This document shows, one piece after another, positions 34,402-43,352 of a stretch of DNA of 43,352 nt. The notes below the pieces were generated by a model. The model saw nothing but the letters and a program-made list of their open reading frames with translations. It was not told the origin of the DNA and searched no databases. The stretch is from Pigoraptor vietnamica (Eukaryota > Opisthokonta > Filasterea). Position numbers and translations under genes: made by a program. Position 1 is the stretch's first letter. Every line of letters starts with the position of its first letter. The stretch lies in the NCBI GenBank assembly GCA_943704525.1, contig CALSCQ010000203.1, positions 1 through 43,352 on the forward strand, read 5' to 3'.

Positions 34402-35750
34402 ATGTCCGCAGTTTTATGTGCGGCGTCGTCTGCACGCACAATGGGCCGACTCGGATTGCCGTTGCGGGTGTGTTTTAATCGCCTGTCGCCACGCGCTCCA
34501 TTGTATTTCTACTTGTGTCTGGGGGCACACACACGCACACGCACGCGCGCACACACGCTCTCTTCCCCTCTCTTTCCCTCACTCTACATTCGGGCACACA
34601 TGCATTCACGCGCTTCTACGGACGCCTGCACATGCACACACACATGCGCGCACTCTCAGGTGCATGCAACCCCGTATCGCCCTTCTCCTATATGGCGCAC
34701 TCACGCGGCGTGCTCAACCCCCTCACCAGCAGACACACGCGTGCGTGCGGACATACATGCGGGGTATCCACCCACGCCTCTACCGCGTGACGGTCGTCAA
34801 CACAGACGGCTCTTCGAACGTCATGAGGCTACCGCGCGACATTCCCGTGCTGCGTCTTGTCGATGACATGCGCAACTCTTTGCCGTGGACGCCCGGCAGC
34901 GATGTCGTCAATCGTGACGACGATTTCCAGCGCGCGTACGAACAGCGGTACGCGCATCTGAAGGTGCAGCCGATGGAGTCGAACCAGCTGGAGAAGGCGC
35001 GATTGATGCTCCAGGCGCGCCTCGTTGCGAACAAGGGGAAGCCGGCGCAGGCGGCGGCGTCGGCGACAGATGCGCAGTCTAGGATGCGGAAAGCGCTGGC
35101 GATGGCGGGTGCTGCGTCGACGGCTGAAGAGAAGGTGGGCCTCGGCTTGCCACGCTTGCGTTTTTACGTGCTACTTCAATGGAGTACGCTGTGCAAAATA
35201 CGCAGTACACGCACCCACACGCACACGATATTCCTACACACTTTATACGTACGCATACGCACACGCTCACACAGACGCACCACACATTCACAACCCTCAC
35301 ACTCATAAGCATACGCACACACCGACACAAACGTATGCACACGCACCCATGCATGTGTATATGCACACACGCACACACGTACACACGCACGCACGCAACA
35401 CCCACACACGCACACATGCACACACGCACGCACACACACACCCATTCACGCACGCACGCATTCCGCACACATCTAGTACGCACAGATACACGTGTATGCG
35501 CTCGCATGCACGCACGGGCACATCAAAGTCGCCAATCCACTTCTAAACGTTCCCATTTTTTTTTCCCGTGCAGGCGCGGTCGAAGCAAGTGGCCGACCAG
35601 CAGAAGGCGGAGGAGGCGGCGGAGCAGAAGGAGAAGGATCGCAAGGCCGCGTTGGCCGCCGAGAAGTCGGCAAAGGGCGCGAAGGGTGGCGCTGCAGCCG
35701 CCAAGCCCGCTGCGGGCGGTGCGAAGGCCCCTCCCGCGGCGAAGAAATGA
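34402..35750 (+). CDS. Mitochondrial large-subunit ribosomal protein, bL31m-like
   Basis: Exons 34402-34467, 34733-35134, 35574-35750, both introns phase 0; 214 aa. The first exon (MSAVLCAASSARTMGRLGLP) has the Arg/Ser/Ala-rich, acid-free make-up of a mitochondrial presequence. The core GIHPRLYRVTVVNTDGSSNV, then VLRLVDDMRNSLPWTPG and FQRAYEQRY, follows the pattern of fungal bL31m (HP...V.L.DGS......D.RN...W.P...RF) and, more loosely, human MRPL55. The C-terminal third is a Lys/Ala/Glu-rich helix ending in an Ala/Lys/Pro tail, not found in bacterial L31. It should sit in the large subunit of the mitochondrial ribosome. Both introns are rich in CA repeats. The family call is moderate because the domain is short. 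Confidence 0.65.
34526..34660. repeat. CA-rich repeats in bL31m-like gene intron 1
   Basis: CACACG-type repeats interrupted by CT-rich DNA, within intron 34468-34732. Sense strand is CA. Confidence 0.8.
35203..35470. repeat. CA-rich degenerate repeats in bL31m-like gene intron 2
   Basis: CACACGCA variants fill most of intron 35135-35573. Sense strand is CA. Confidence 0.85.
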
Positions 35751-36138
35751 CGCGAATTGTTTGCGTTTGTTTGGGGAAAAAGTCTGCTAAGGTGTATTGG
35801 TGCGTCGCGTGGTCGTGGTTGGGTGGGATCCATGCGCGTATGGTGCTTGCGTTTTTTGCCTTTGTTGGGCATGTCGCTGCTCGAGAATCCCCCGGAGGGA
35901 CCGGCGCGTGAGTGACAGTGCTTGGGAGGCCGCGGACTGCGGGGTCTATCGTGTGTCCGCGAAATGAATGCGTAAACACGACAGTGGAAACGGGCCGGAA
36001 TGACGCGGGTGCAAGCTATTATTGAGCTGCGTGCATTCGACGTGACTAGACAGCGCCTCAAGGGAGTGTGTCGATTTCGTCGAGAAGGCCGACAAGGTCC
36101 CCGTCCGAAGATGTTCCCTCGTCCTCGGTAAGCTGTCT

Positions 36139-36255
36139 GTGTATGTGCATGATAGAGAGGTGGAGCAGAGAGGACCTTGTGTATGTGCGTGGTAGATGGG
36201 AGGAGGAGAGGGACCATGCGTGTGTGCGTGGTAGAGGGATGAGGAGAGAGGACCT
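36139..36255. repeat. Degenerate 40-bp minisatellite, three copies
   Basis: Units begin near 36139, 36179 and 36218. Each starts with GTGTATGTGC or similar, then a purine-rich half ending in GAGGACC or GGGACC. Confidence 0.75.
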
Positions 36256-36434
36256 GTCTGCGCTGTTCGGCGACTAACGCTTCACTTGTGGAGCACTTTT
36301 TCCGAATCGCTACTCACTTTTATAATATGAAAAGACGCGTGTAAATAGGCATGCCCGAAAAAAACGCAACGGACGTCGCGACAACGCAACAGAACGAGTG
36401 AATAACGCGGCGTGGATAACAGCGTGTGAGAGTG

Positions 36435-36530
36435 AGTGTGCGGCGCGCGTGTGTGTGTGTGCGTGCGTGTGTGTGTGTGCGTGTGTGTCTGTGTGTGCAT
36501 GTGCGTGTGTGTGTGTGTGCGTGCGTGCAA
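36435..36530. repeat. GT microsatellite downstream of methyltransferase gene
   Basis: GTGTGT with GTGCGT variants, just beyond the 3' end of the minus-strand methyltransferase gene. Confidence 0.85.
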
Positions 36531-36599
36531 GCATAAAATTAGCGCATCGACTGACGCCGGCCGCCCATTTGCAATCCTTCGCAGCGCGCTGGTCCCCAC

Positions 36600-38522
36600 T
36601 CATGTACATCGCGTGGCTTGGCCGTGCATGGGCTCGTTCGAGAACAGGTACTCCTGCTCGCCCAGCCGCCCTTCGCGCAGTTCGTTCGCGATTGTTTCCG
36701 CGACGGGCTCTTTAAACGTCGTCGCTGGAAGGCGCACGACATAGTACTGTCCGGCCTTGCACATCTCCGCAATGAACGACGCCACGGCGCCGCGATCGGC
36801 AAATCCGTACTGCGGCCACGACGAGAGCAAGAACCGGACGACCATGTTCTCGATGATGCCGTCCCGGATTGGGCCAAGGAGGGGCAGAATGACGCCGGGC
36901 TCGCTTCCGCCGACGTCGATCGTGAGGAGGCGAACGCGCGTAATCTCCTTCGATGCCAGAAACGTGTCCAGACGGACCGCCGCGACCGGGAGGGTAACGC
37001 GCATGTCCGAGAGCTGGAAGGGGTCCGGCTGCGGCGCCGCGCCCGCGCCGACCTGCTTGTCCCCGCCCGCCTTCATGCGTGCCGCAAGAAAGAGCAGCTT
37101 CTCGTACTCTGCCATGAGCGTCGTGTCGCCGCCCTCGATCACTTTGAGCCGCCGCTTCACCGTTTCCTCGGCTACTTTCTTCTGCGACAGCCACTCGTCG
37201 TTCGTGACGAGCCGCGCCGTGTAGGGTGTCGAGAGGTGCTCGTTGCGGCACACGAGCCCGACGTCAATCGCGTACTCGCTTGACGCAGGCGCGGCGTTGA
37301 TGTCGGCGGCGACTGCCTGGACGATGCTCGTGCGAAAGGCGAGCGAGTTTGCGACGACCGCCTTGCTAATGTCGTTGACGCACAGCGGGTTCGGCTCGAT
37401 AAAGTAGGTGCGAAAGCCGTACGTGGCCGCGTAGAGACCGTAAGTGCCCGTCATGGACCCGACATCGATCACAACACCGGCCTCCTTCGGGTTCAGCGTC
37501 TCGCCGGCACCCACGACGACTTCGCCCGTCGTTTGATCGAGAATGTCTTCGACAACCTTCAACCGAGCGCGCTCCGTGAACGTGTTTTTTGCGTTCTCGC
37601 GCGCCCACGCCGACCCACCGAACCCGAAGCCGTTGTAGGGAAACAGGAGGCGCATCCCGCGACGCACGATCACCGTTTCGTAGCGGTATCCGCTGTCCTC
37701 GTACACGGACCGTCCGGACGTGTCGTCGAGCAGGCTGATGCGCGTGTCCTTGCGCGCTCCAAAGCGCTTCAGTGCGTCGTCCGACTCGCCGTGCGCGAGG
37801 GGGTTCGCGCGCGCCAGCTTCCCCAGCGTTGGAGTGTCGCCGGAGCCGTCGCTCACGTGCGCGTCCGCAGGCGGAGGCGCGCCGGCTGCGGCGGGTGCGG
37901 CTTCTCCCGCGGCACCAGGGGCAACAGCAGGTCCTTGCGCCAGTTCGTTGGTGAGGTCCGCGGCGCTCTCAACAACAGAGCCCTGAGGTGCGCTCACGAC
38001 GATCACGTTGCGCGGCCGCCCCATGAGCAGCCGCACGTCGACGTTGCCTGCGAGCGCCGCGTGTGGTTTCCGCACCCGCCATTTGCCTCGGCTCACCTTG
38101 CGACCCGGCTGCGGTGCAACGGCCGTCGTGGGCTTCGGTTTTCCGCCCGTCGCCGCCCCGGCGTGTGCTTCGACCGCCGCGTCCCCCTCGACGGCGCCCT
38201 CCAATTCGTCCTCATCGTCCGCTTCAAACGGCAGCGAATTGGCGTCGTACTGCATCCACTGCTTGTCGTCCGCTGCGTCGCGCACGTCGCTCTCCACGAC
38301 CGCGTTCACGGGGAGAGGGATGGCACGCGCTGCGGCGTGCGCAACGGGCGGCGTGGGTTGCTGCGGCGCCGGCGCAGACGGTGGCTCGTTACTGTGCGCG
38401 CGCGGCGACACCGAGATGAGAAGGAATGCGCAGACAAGGAGTGCCATAGCAAGGGCGACCACCCTGGGCTGTGCACGCGCGTACGCGACGGCGGCACGGA
38501 GTGGACTGCCCTCCGGCGCCAT
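36600..38522 (-). CDS. Membrane-anchored FkbM-like methyltransferase, paralogue A
   Basis: Single exon, 640 aa from ATG 38522 (G at -3 and +4); an upstream ATG at 38609 would add 29 residues. The N-terminus is a type II anchor (basic YARAQPR, then VVALAMALLVCAFLLISV), so the rest should face the secretory lumen or the outside. A long Ala/Pro-rich stem of about 270 residues follows, then a Rossmann methyltransferase: VIDVGSMTGTYGLYAA binds S-adenosylmethionine, IEPNPLC is the acidic strand-2 motif, and LLTIDVGGSEPGVI with VVRF matches the later strands of FkbM/Methyltransf_21 proteins. Such enzymes often O-methylate sugars or small molecules; the substrate here is unknown. It shares its whole catalytic part with the gene at 41959-43308. 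Confidence 0.8.
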   Translation of the reverse strand: MAPEGSPLRAAVAYARAQPRVVALAMALLVCAFLLISVSPRAHSNEPPSAPAPQQPTPPVAHAAARAIPLPVNAVVESDVRDAADDKQWMQYDANSLPFEADDEDELEGAVEGDAAVEAHAGAATGGKPKPTTAVAPQPGRKVSRGKWRVRKPHAALAGNVDVRLLMGRPRNVIVVSAPQGSVVESAADLTNELAQGPAVAPGAAGEAAPAAAGAPPPADAHVSDGSGDTPTLGKLARANPLAHGESDDALKRFGARKDTRISLLDDTSGRSVYEDSGYRYETVIVRRGMRLLFPYNGFGFGGSAWARENAKNTFTERARLKVVEDILDQTTGEVVVGAGETLNPKEAGVVIDVGSMTGTYGLYAATYGFRTYFIEPNPLCVNDISKAVVANSLAFRTSIVQAVAADINAAPASSEYAIDVGLVCRNEHLSTPYTARLVTNDEWLSQKKVAEETVKRRLKVIEGGDTTLMAEYEKLLFLAARMKAGGDKQVGAGAAPQPDPFQLSDMRVTLPVAAVRLDTFLASKEITRVRLLTIDVGGSEPGVILPLLGPIRDGIIENMVVRFLLSSWPQYGFADRGAVASFIAEMCKAGQYYVVRLPATTFKEPVAETIANELREGRLGEQEYLFSNEPMHGQATRCT

Positions 38523-39771
38523 GGCACACGCGGCCCCGACAGTCGTACCACCGAGGCTGGAAGAGGCTCTCGCGGCGGACCGCCACAGCTGTCGCCTCAC
38601 AGTGAACATACGGCGTCAGGCGTTGATTTGGGGTGCGTTCGGTCGCACCGCACGCCGTCCGAGGCACGAGGCGCAATGCGGCCGAAATCAGCAGCAAAGA
38701 GGTGGCCGCATGTCGAGTGCTTACGAGCGCGCTCGCTCCCGGTTTGTCCGTTCAGCTATGGTAGTCGTGGCTCCAGATGGGCTCACGACGAGGATGTCAG
38801 ACCCCAGCCTCTGTCCGGCACGGTAGACTTCGTGCCGCGGTCGCCGAGCTCCGGACTGGCGGCGCCCCGGGCCGGCCCGAACAACGGCAAGCGTCGGCTG
38901 ACGGTGCGTGTAGCTCCGTCTGAGATGCAATCGAGCGCTGTTCGGCCGCGCTTGAGCAATCGGACGCTGTTAGATTATCAAGGGTAACGCCGAGCACATT
39001 GGAGAGGCGGCGGCAGATGGCGTGAGAACGCGACGCGCGGCCCCGGGCGCCGTGAGCAGTGCCGGACTCTGGCGGCAGCGAAGTACGGACTAGACGCATC
39101 CAATGCCGGTCGAGTGCACGTGACGGGACAGAGTTTTTCGCGAGCGCGCGTGTGCTCGGCACTGTATGTGCGCTTTAAGCCGTGTCTCCTTGTGCGTGGA
39201 GGCGTGGAGGGTGTTTGGCCTGTGTCACTCGTGTTGGGTCGATGTGCCGAGAATTCCCAGGGGGTCTTAGAATGGCTCGCAATGCATCGATGGCTTGCGC
39301 TGACTATGAAAATAAGGGGGGCTGCCGGGCGCGCCTATCTTCTTGAAATTGCATTAGACGAGGAGCGTCCATACAAACCAATTTTGAAAAACGTATTCCA
39401 CAGAATTTCAAACACAATATTGATATCGAAAAATATGGGAGAAAACCCCCACTAATACCAATTATTGTAATCCCCACCATAACAAGGACTCAAATAAGTA
39501 AATTCCTGTTCTGTTTACTTTGGAAGTATGAGTCTTAGGTGGGGGTTAGGAGCCGTGGAAATTGCTATGAACGGTGGGTATTACCCCTTATCTACAAAAA
39601 TATAACACGTCTTTGAGTTTTCCGCCCCCCTCCCTCACACCGTGTCAGTGAGTCCCACGCTCTACGTCACGCACATACTTTCCTTTCGGAGATGGCAACG
39701 ATCCAGCCCTTACGAGAGTTGAAGGGGGTTTGCTTTAAGAGACGCCGTCGAATCCGTGACCACACGTCAGA
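38523..39771. other. Divergent intergenic region with an AT-rich island
   Basis: No gene recognised. A CACGTG core lies at 39117-39122. From about 39345 to 39615 the DNA turns AT-rich against the GC-rich surroundings. It includes CCCCCACTAATACC (about 39447) and a near reverse complement GTGGGGGTTAGG (about 39540). It ends about 150 bases before the ZIP gene. Confidence 0.45.
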
Positions 39772-40105
39772 ATGGCGCACCTTTTCGTTCTGCGCAAGCT
39801 GTTGCACGGCGGGAGCACAGACGATGGAGACGATGACGGTGATGCCGGCACGGACCCGTCAGGGCTCGACACGGGTAGCAGCAGCCACGGCTTGTCCACG
39901 CTTCAGTCTCTCAAGATCGCCTCGTTCTTCATTGTGCCAATTTGCACTTTCGCCGGCGCGTGGGTATCAATACGAATCACTGTTTAGTCGTGTGTGTGTG
40001 TGCGTGTGTGTGGTGTGTGTGTGTGCGTGTGTGTGTGTGTGTGTGAGTGTCATGTGTGTGTGTGTGTGCGTGTGTGTGGTGTGTGTGTGTGGGTGCGTAT
40101 GTGTG

Positions 40106-40137
<32 letters not shown>

Positions 40138-41418
40138 CGGTGTCATGTGCGTGTGTTTTGTGAATGTGCATGTGTCTATGTAGTGTTCTTCTTCCAATTG
40201 TTGTCGCTGTCTAACCCACTCTGCTGACCACTTGCAGCATTCCCGCGCTCATTCGCTCCCGACGCCTCTTCGAGAATTCGATCCTCCTCTCTTACCTCAA
40301 TACGATATCGGGCTCCATTCTGCTCGGCTTCGGCTTTCTCCACATTCTCCCGGACGCAGTCGAATCTTTCAACCCTTACATCGACCGCGTGCGCGGATTC
40401 CCACTCATTTATGCCCTCGCACTCGTCGGGTTCTTCTGCGTCCTTGTGCTTGAGAAGGCGCTCTTGACGAAGGTGGAGGCCGCACGCGCTCGCCATCGCG
40501 TGGCTGCTGCGGACAACACCGTCGGCACCATCGCTGTCGGTGAGGCAGAAAAGCCATCGGTCGAGCTCGAACTCGCCAAGGTAAATTGGATCGTCGTGTT
40601 CCCTAGTGTCGCGCGTGTTGCCTTGCAATGTCTTCGCAACATTTGTTAATTTTTTCGTCTCTTATTTAGCAACAACAGCCGAGTGGAAGTGGCTGCGGTG
40701 ACGGGCACGGACACCCAGACGCATGCGCCTTCCACTCTCACAACGTCGTCGTGGCCACGGACGCCGAGGGCGCGGCGGCCCTCCCGTGGTTTTACTCGCC
40801 CCTCTTCCTCGCGATGGGCCTGTCGTTCCACTCGATTTTTGAGGGCCTTGCACTTGGGCTGCAACGCACGACGCACGGTGAGTCTGGCCGGGTCTCTCTT
40901 GTGGTTATCGTGTCTCCGGTACTGTCAGTCCCAATGTCGCTTTAGGCCTATACGCAAATGCACAGACGGAAGCATTCCCTATAGCCGCCTTGGGCGCTGG
41001 TCCACCCTGTTTGAAGTACCGGATATTGCGATCTGACTTGTTTCGGGTTGTCTCTGCAGATTTCGTGCTGCTGCTGATTGGCATTGCGCTCCATAAGTGG
41101 GCGGAGGCATTTGCGCTCTCCGTGAACGTCGCCAAGGCCGGCGTTTCGGTGGTGCGGTCCATCGTCATTGTGGTCGTGTTCAGCCTCGTGTGCCCGATCG
41201 GCATCGGCATCGGCTTCGGCATGGACAGCAGCCTGAACGAGACGGCGCAGAACATTGCGGCGGCTGTCCTCCAAGGCCTCGCCGTCGGTGTCTTCCTTCA
41301 CATTACCATCCTCGGCGTTGTCGTCGAGGAGTTCTCTGGAGGCCAGCGCCTCGTTCAGAAGTTTGCGCTGGCGCTCATTGGATGCGCCGCGATGGGATGC
41401 CTGTCGTTCTTTGAGTAA
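39772..41418 (+). CDS. ZIP-family (SLC39) divalent metal transporter
   Basis: Exons 39772-39963, 40238-40580, 40670-40877, 41060-41418; about 367 aa. Family marks: TM2 GFGFLHILPDAVESF, a His-rich loop (GDGHGHPDACAFHSH), TM4 FHSIFEGLALGLQ and TM5 IALHKWAEAFAL, whose His, Glu and Lys/Glu residues form the metal site. Six to eight hydrophobic segments are present. This fits the ZIP I/II (ZIP1-3-like) group moving zinc or iron into the cytosol. Splices 2 and 3 are clean. The first junction (donor TGG|GTATCA at 39964, acceptor TTGCAG at 40237) is off by one base in phase: exon 1 ends in phase 0, whereas exon 2 needs phase 2. Either the GGG at 39962-39964 is one base too long in the assembly, or a small exon or an unusual site was missed. 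Confidence 0.88.
39989..40140. repeat. GT microsatellite in ZIP gene intron 1
   Basis: GT repeats with GTGCGT, GTGGT and GTCATG breaks, starting 25 bases after the donor; sense strand is GT. Confidence 0.9.
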
Positions 41419-41958
41419 CGGCTGCCCTTCTGTCTGTCTGCGCCGAGCGCTTGTGAATTAATGCACACGCAGACGTTGCGTGTTGCCCCGGCCAACGATT
41501 CACTCTTCGGCGGCTTGTGAGCAGTGCCTTTGCCCGCCAACGCCCACCCCTTCGCCCATTTTAGTGCGTGCATTCACGAAGTCCAACCCATATATAGATA
41601 AAGCGGAAGAATGCGACCTTATAAAGCCATTTTGCTTCGGTCGTTATTTCCTATTTAATCCAGAAAGGTGTTCCTACTTCCATATGTGGCACCATTTCTC
41701 GGCCGAGAGGATCTCAAAGGCGGCGTTTATACCACACCACACGGCTTCTCTTGACAGTTCTGTCTATCGTGAATCTCTCTCCCTCTTACTCGCGTGCACG
41801 AAAGGCATCTGCTATTGTACATGCGCGGCGCTGACGCACAAAAGTGCGCAAGAAACGTACGCGTGACTTTTGGGCTCCCTTGTTGCGAATTTGCGGTGGG
41901 CGGCGGTTGGCGTAATCGGTCACTCTGATGGTCAGTGCATAGCCGTCGCTTCGCTCGA
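41419..41958. other. Intergenic between ZIP gene and methyltransferase B
   Basis: It has a TATATA patch near 41590 inside a locally AT-richer stretch (41580-41710). It is 370 bases before the next ATG, too far for a simple TATA box unless the 5' UTR is long. No gene seen. Confidence 0.45.
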
Positions 41959-43308
41959 ATGCCTTCTCTCCGCCGGCGACACTTTGTCGGCATCGTTTTG
42001 CTCGTTTCGGTTCTCGCACTCGCGGCTCTCCGCGCGCAACAGGGTAGTCCGAACAAATCGGGCGGCGCGGCGTCAGGCAAGAGCGCCGCTTCGAAGCAAC
42101 GATGGAACCGCGACCAGACACTCTACGCCGAATTTGTGGACGACGAAGGGCTTGACGCGACTTTGGACGAATCTTCCGCCGGCGAGGTGCTTCAACAGGA
42201 GCTCGCGGAGGAAATCAGCGCGCTGCGTGGTCGCTTGACGACGGGGTCCACGTCGGGGTCGTTTCAATTCGAGGATTTGACGGTGCGCTTGGGCCACTTT
42301 CTGCGTCTTCCCGCGAACGGCGCGAGCTATCTGGGGACGGCATGGATGCGGCAGCACATTTCGCGCACGTTCTCCGAGCGCGCGCGCTTAAAGGCTGTTG
42401 AGGACATCCTCGCTTCCATGTCGCCCATGGACGCGACCTTTGGGCGGCCAAAGGTGAACGAGATGGTCGTCGATGTCGGCTCCGGTTCCGGCACGTACGG
42501 ACTCTACGCGGCCGTGTATGGCTTCAACGTGCTGATGATCGAGCCCCATCCTCTGTGCGCCCACGAATTGCGCCGCGCCGTGACCGAGAACGAGGTGACG
42601 GGCACGACGACCGTTGTTGAGGCGGCCGTCACCCAGTTTGACACGGACGGCGCCGTTGAGAACGGTTTCGGCATCGAAGTGGGGTTGGTGTGTCGCGGCA
42701 ACGAGCGCTTCTTCACGCCCTATTCGACCACGAAGGGGCTCATGCATCGCAGCGAGGCGGACGACGTCCTCAACCGCCGCATGGCCCTCGTGGACGGCGG
42801 CGACCGCGCGGTTGAGCTAGCCCGTTTCGATCTCCCGTTGCCTCTCAACTCGACCGCGCGCCGGCGTCAGCTGCCTCGCCTCTCTGCGGAGCGCGCTGCG
42901 CTTAGCGACGAGCGCCTTCCTGTTGCTGTCCGGACCGTGCGACTGGACACCCTGTTGCGGGCCCGTAACATATCGCGCGTAGCCCTTCTGGCGATAGACG
43001 TCGATGGCTACGAGCCCGTCGTGCTGTCGTCCGCTCTCGGTCTCATCCGCGAGGGTCGCGTGCACAATATCATTGTGCGATTCAGCGCGGGATTGTGGCA
43101 GCGGTTCGGCTACGGCGACCGAGAGGGCGTGGGGCGCTTCATCGCGGACGTGTGCGTGTCTGGTCACTACTACGCCGCGCGCCTTCCGACGGGCTTTTTT
43201 GGACATCCGCTGCACGAAGTCCTCGCGCGCGATATTGGCGACGGGCGCATACTTTACAACGACGTGTGGTTCTCCAAGACACCGATAGACGGCGCGTTTA
43301 GGTGTTAG
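41959..43308 (+). CDS. Membrane-anchored FkbM-like methyltransferase, paralogue B
   Basis: Single exon, 449 aa; ATG 41959 is the first in frame (MPSLRRRHFV). The N-terminal basic residues and hydrophobic run (GIVLLVSVLALAAL) form a type II anchor. The stem is short, about 100 residues, against about 270 in paralogue A. The catalytic part holds VVDVGSGSGTYGLYAA (SAM loop), IEPHPLCAHEL, VGLVCRGNE, VRTVRLDTLL, LLAIDVDGYEPVVL and IIVRF. In order and spacing these match paralogue A; both also share ERARLK.VEDIL before the SAM loop, RLP and a C-terminal RC. Probably a lumenal or cell-surface O-methyltransferase; substrate unknown. It ends 44 bases before the C-rich end of the window. Confidence 0.82.
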   Translation: MPSLRRRHFVGIVLLVSVLALAALRAQQGSPNKSGGAASGKSAASKQRWNRDQTLYAEFVDDEGLDATLDESSAGEVLQQELAEEISALRGRLTTGSTSGSFQFEDLTVRLGHFLRLPANGASYLGTAWMRQHISRTFSERARLKAVEDILASMSPMDATFGRPKVNEMVVDVGSGSGTYGLYAAVYGFNVLMIEPHPLCAHELRRAVTENEVTGTTTVVEAAVTQFDTDGAVENGFGIEVGLVCRGNERFFTPYSTTKGLMHRSEADDVLNRRMALVDGGDRAVELARFDLPLPLNSTARRRQLPRLSAERAALSDERLPVAVRTVRLDTLLRARNISRVALLAIDVDGYEPVVLSSALGLIREGRVHNIIVRFSAGLWQRFGYGDREGVGRFIADVCVSGHYYAARLPTGFFGHPLHEVLARDIGDGRILYNDVWFSKTPIDGAFRC

Positions 43309-43352
43309 TTGCCTGCGAAATCGCTTTCCTCCTCCCCCCCCCCAACCCCCCA

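Larger units (their letters stand above)
35751..36599. other. Convergent intergenic region with repeats
   Basis: It lies between the bL31m-like stop (+) and the methyltransferase stop (-). A minus-strand stretch 36136-36058 could be a short acidic last exon (LTEDEG ... LLDEIDTLP, stop) behind an acceptor-like CACAGACAG, but no partner exon is seen. It also holds a 40-base minisatellite and a GT microsatellite. Confidence 0.4.

Noticed and set aside
36000-36130. Plus-strand 43-codon ORF from ATG 36000 ending at a GTAAGC donor
   Set aside because: Short, very Arg-rich, with no downstream exon found; the opposite strand gives an equally possible acidic exon, so neither is called.
37533-38987. 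Plus-strand 484-codon ORF opposite methyltransferase A
   Set aside because: Arg/Pro-rich shadow frame without motifs; the minus frame has the SAM-binding domain.
39345-39620. AT-rich island considered as a transposon or LTR remnant
   Set aside because: No terminal repeats, target duplication or coding trace can be seen; kept only as a composition anomaly.

Overview
This 43,352-base window looks like nuclear DNA of a GC-rich, intron-rich single-celled eukaryote. Three things show this. I can join 34 spliceosomal introns by hand across ten genes, with phases that agree at every junction but one. The proteins are eukaryotic (TFIIE-beta, a Spb4/DDX55 helicase, a FYVE coiled-coil protein, an ankyrin-MAP3K, a ZIP transporter, a mitochondrial ribosomal protein). 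The introns carry long GT/CA microsatellites. I cannot place the lineage from the sequence alone. The window starts in a G run, ends in C-rich sequence and has one 10-N gap inside a C run, so it may be a whole short-read contig. Exon limits below are hand-derived from reading frame, GT/AG sites, phase and protein-family fit.

Left part (1-11.2 kb, genes on +): a possible secreted-protein first exon at the left edge (-); a secreted animal-type transglutaminase with all three catalytic residues; a four-pass membrane protein; an ORF ending in a tail anchor; a tiny acidic ORF; and a helical-repeat protein. Middle (11.2-31.7 kb): a FYVE-terminated coiled-coil protein resembling EEA1 (-) and a FGFR1OP2/SIKE homologue (-), the latter head-to-head with the DEAD-box helicase DDX55/Spb4 (+). 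Then come an ankyrin-repeat MAP3K-like kinase (-) and an F-box/LRR/helical-repeat gene (-) whose frame changes three times, each time at a homopolymer. Right part (32-43.3 kb): TFIIE-beta (-) head-to-head with a bL31m-like mitochondrial ribosomal protein (+), and a ZIP metal transporter (+) between two paralogous membrane-anchored FkbM-like methyltransferases (one -, one +).

There is no single pathway here. Loose themes are endomembrane and signalling work (FYVE protein, SIKE-like protein, MAP3K, F-box protein), secretion (transglutaminase, anchored methyltransferases) and housekeeping (TFIIE-beta, DDX55, bL31m). The points most worth a second look are the orientation rule of intron microsatellites (GT near donors, CA near acceptors, in the sense strand), a perfect double TCACGTGA inverted repeat in the TFIIE-beta/bL31m divergent promoter, a GTGCGT-biased donor consensus, a GC-AG intron inside a helicase motif, and the paralogous FkbM-like pair around the ZIP gene. 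No tRNA, rRNA, CRISPR array, transposon or virus-like element was recognised.
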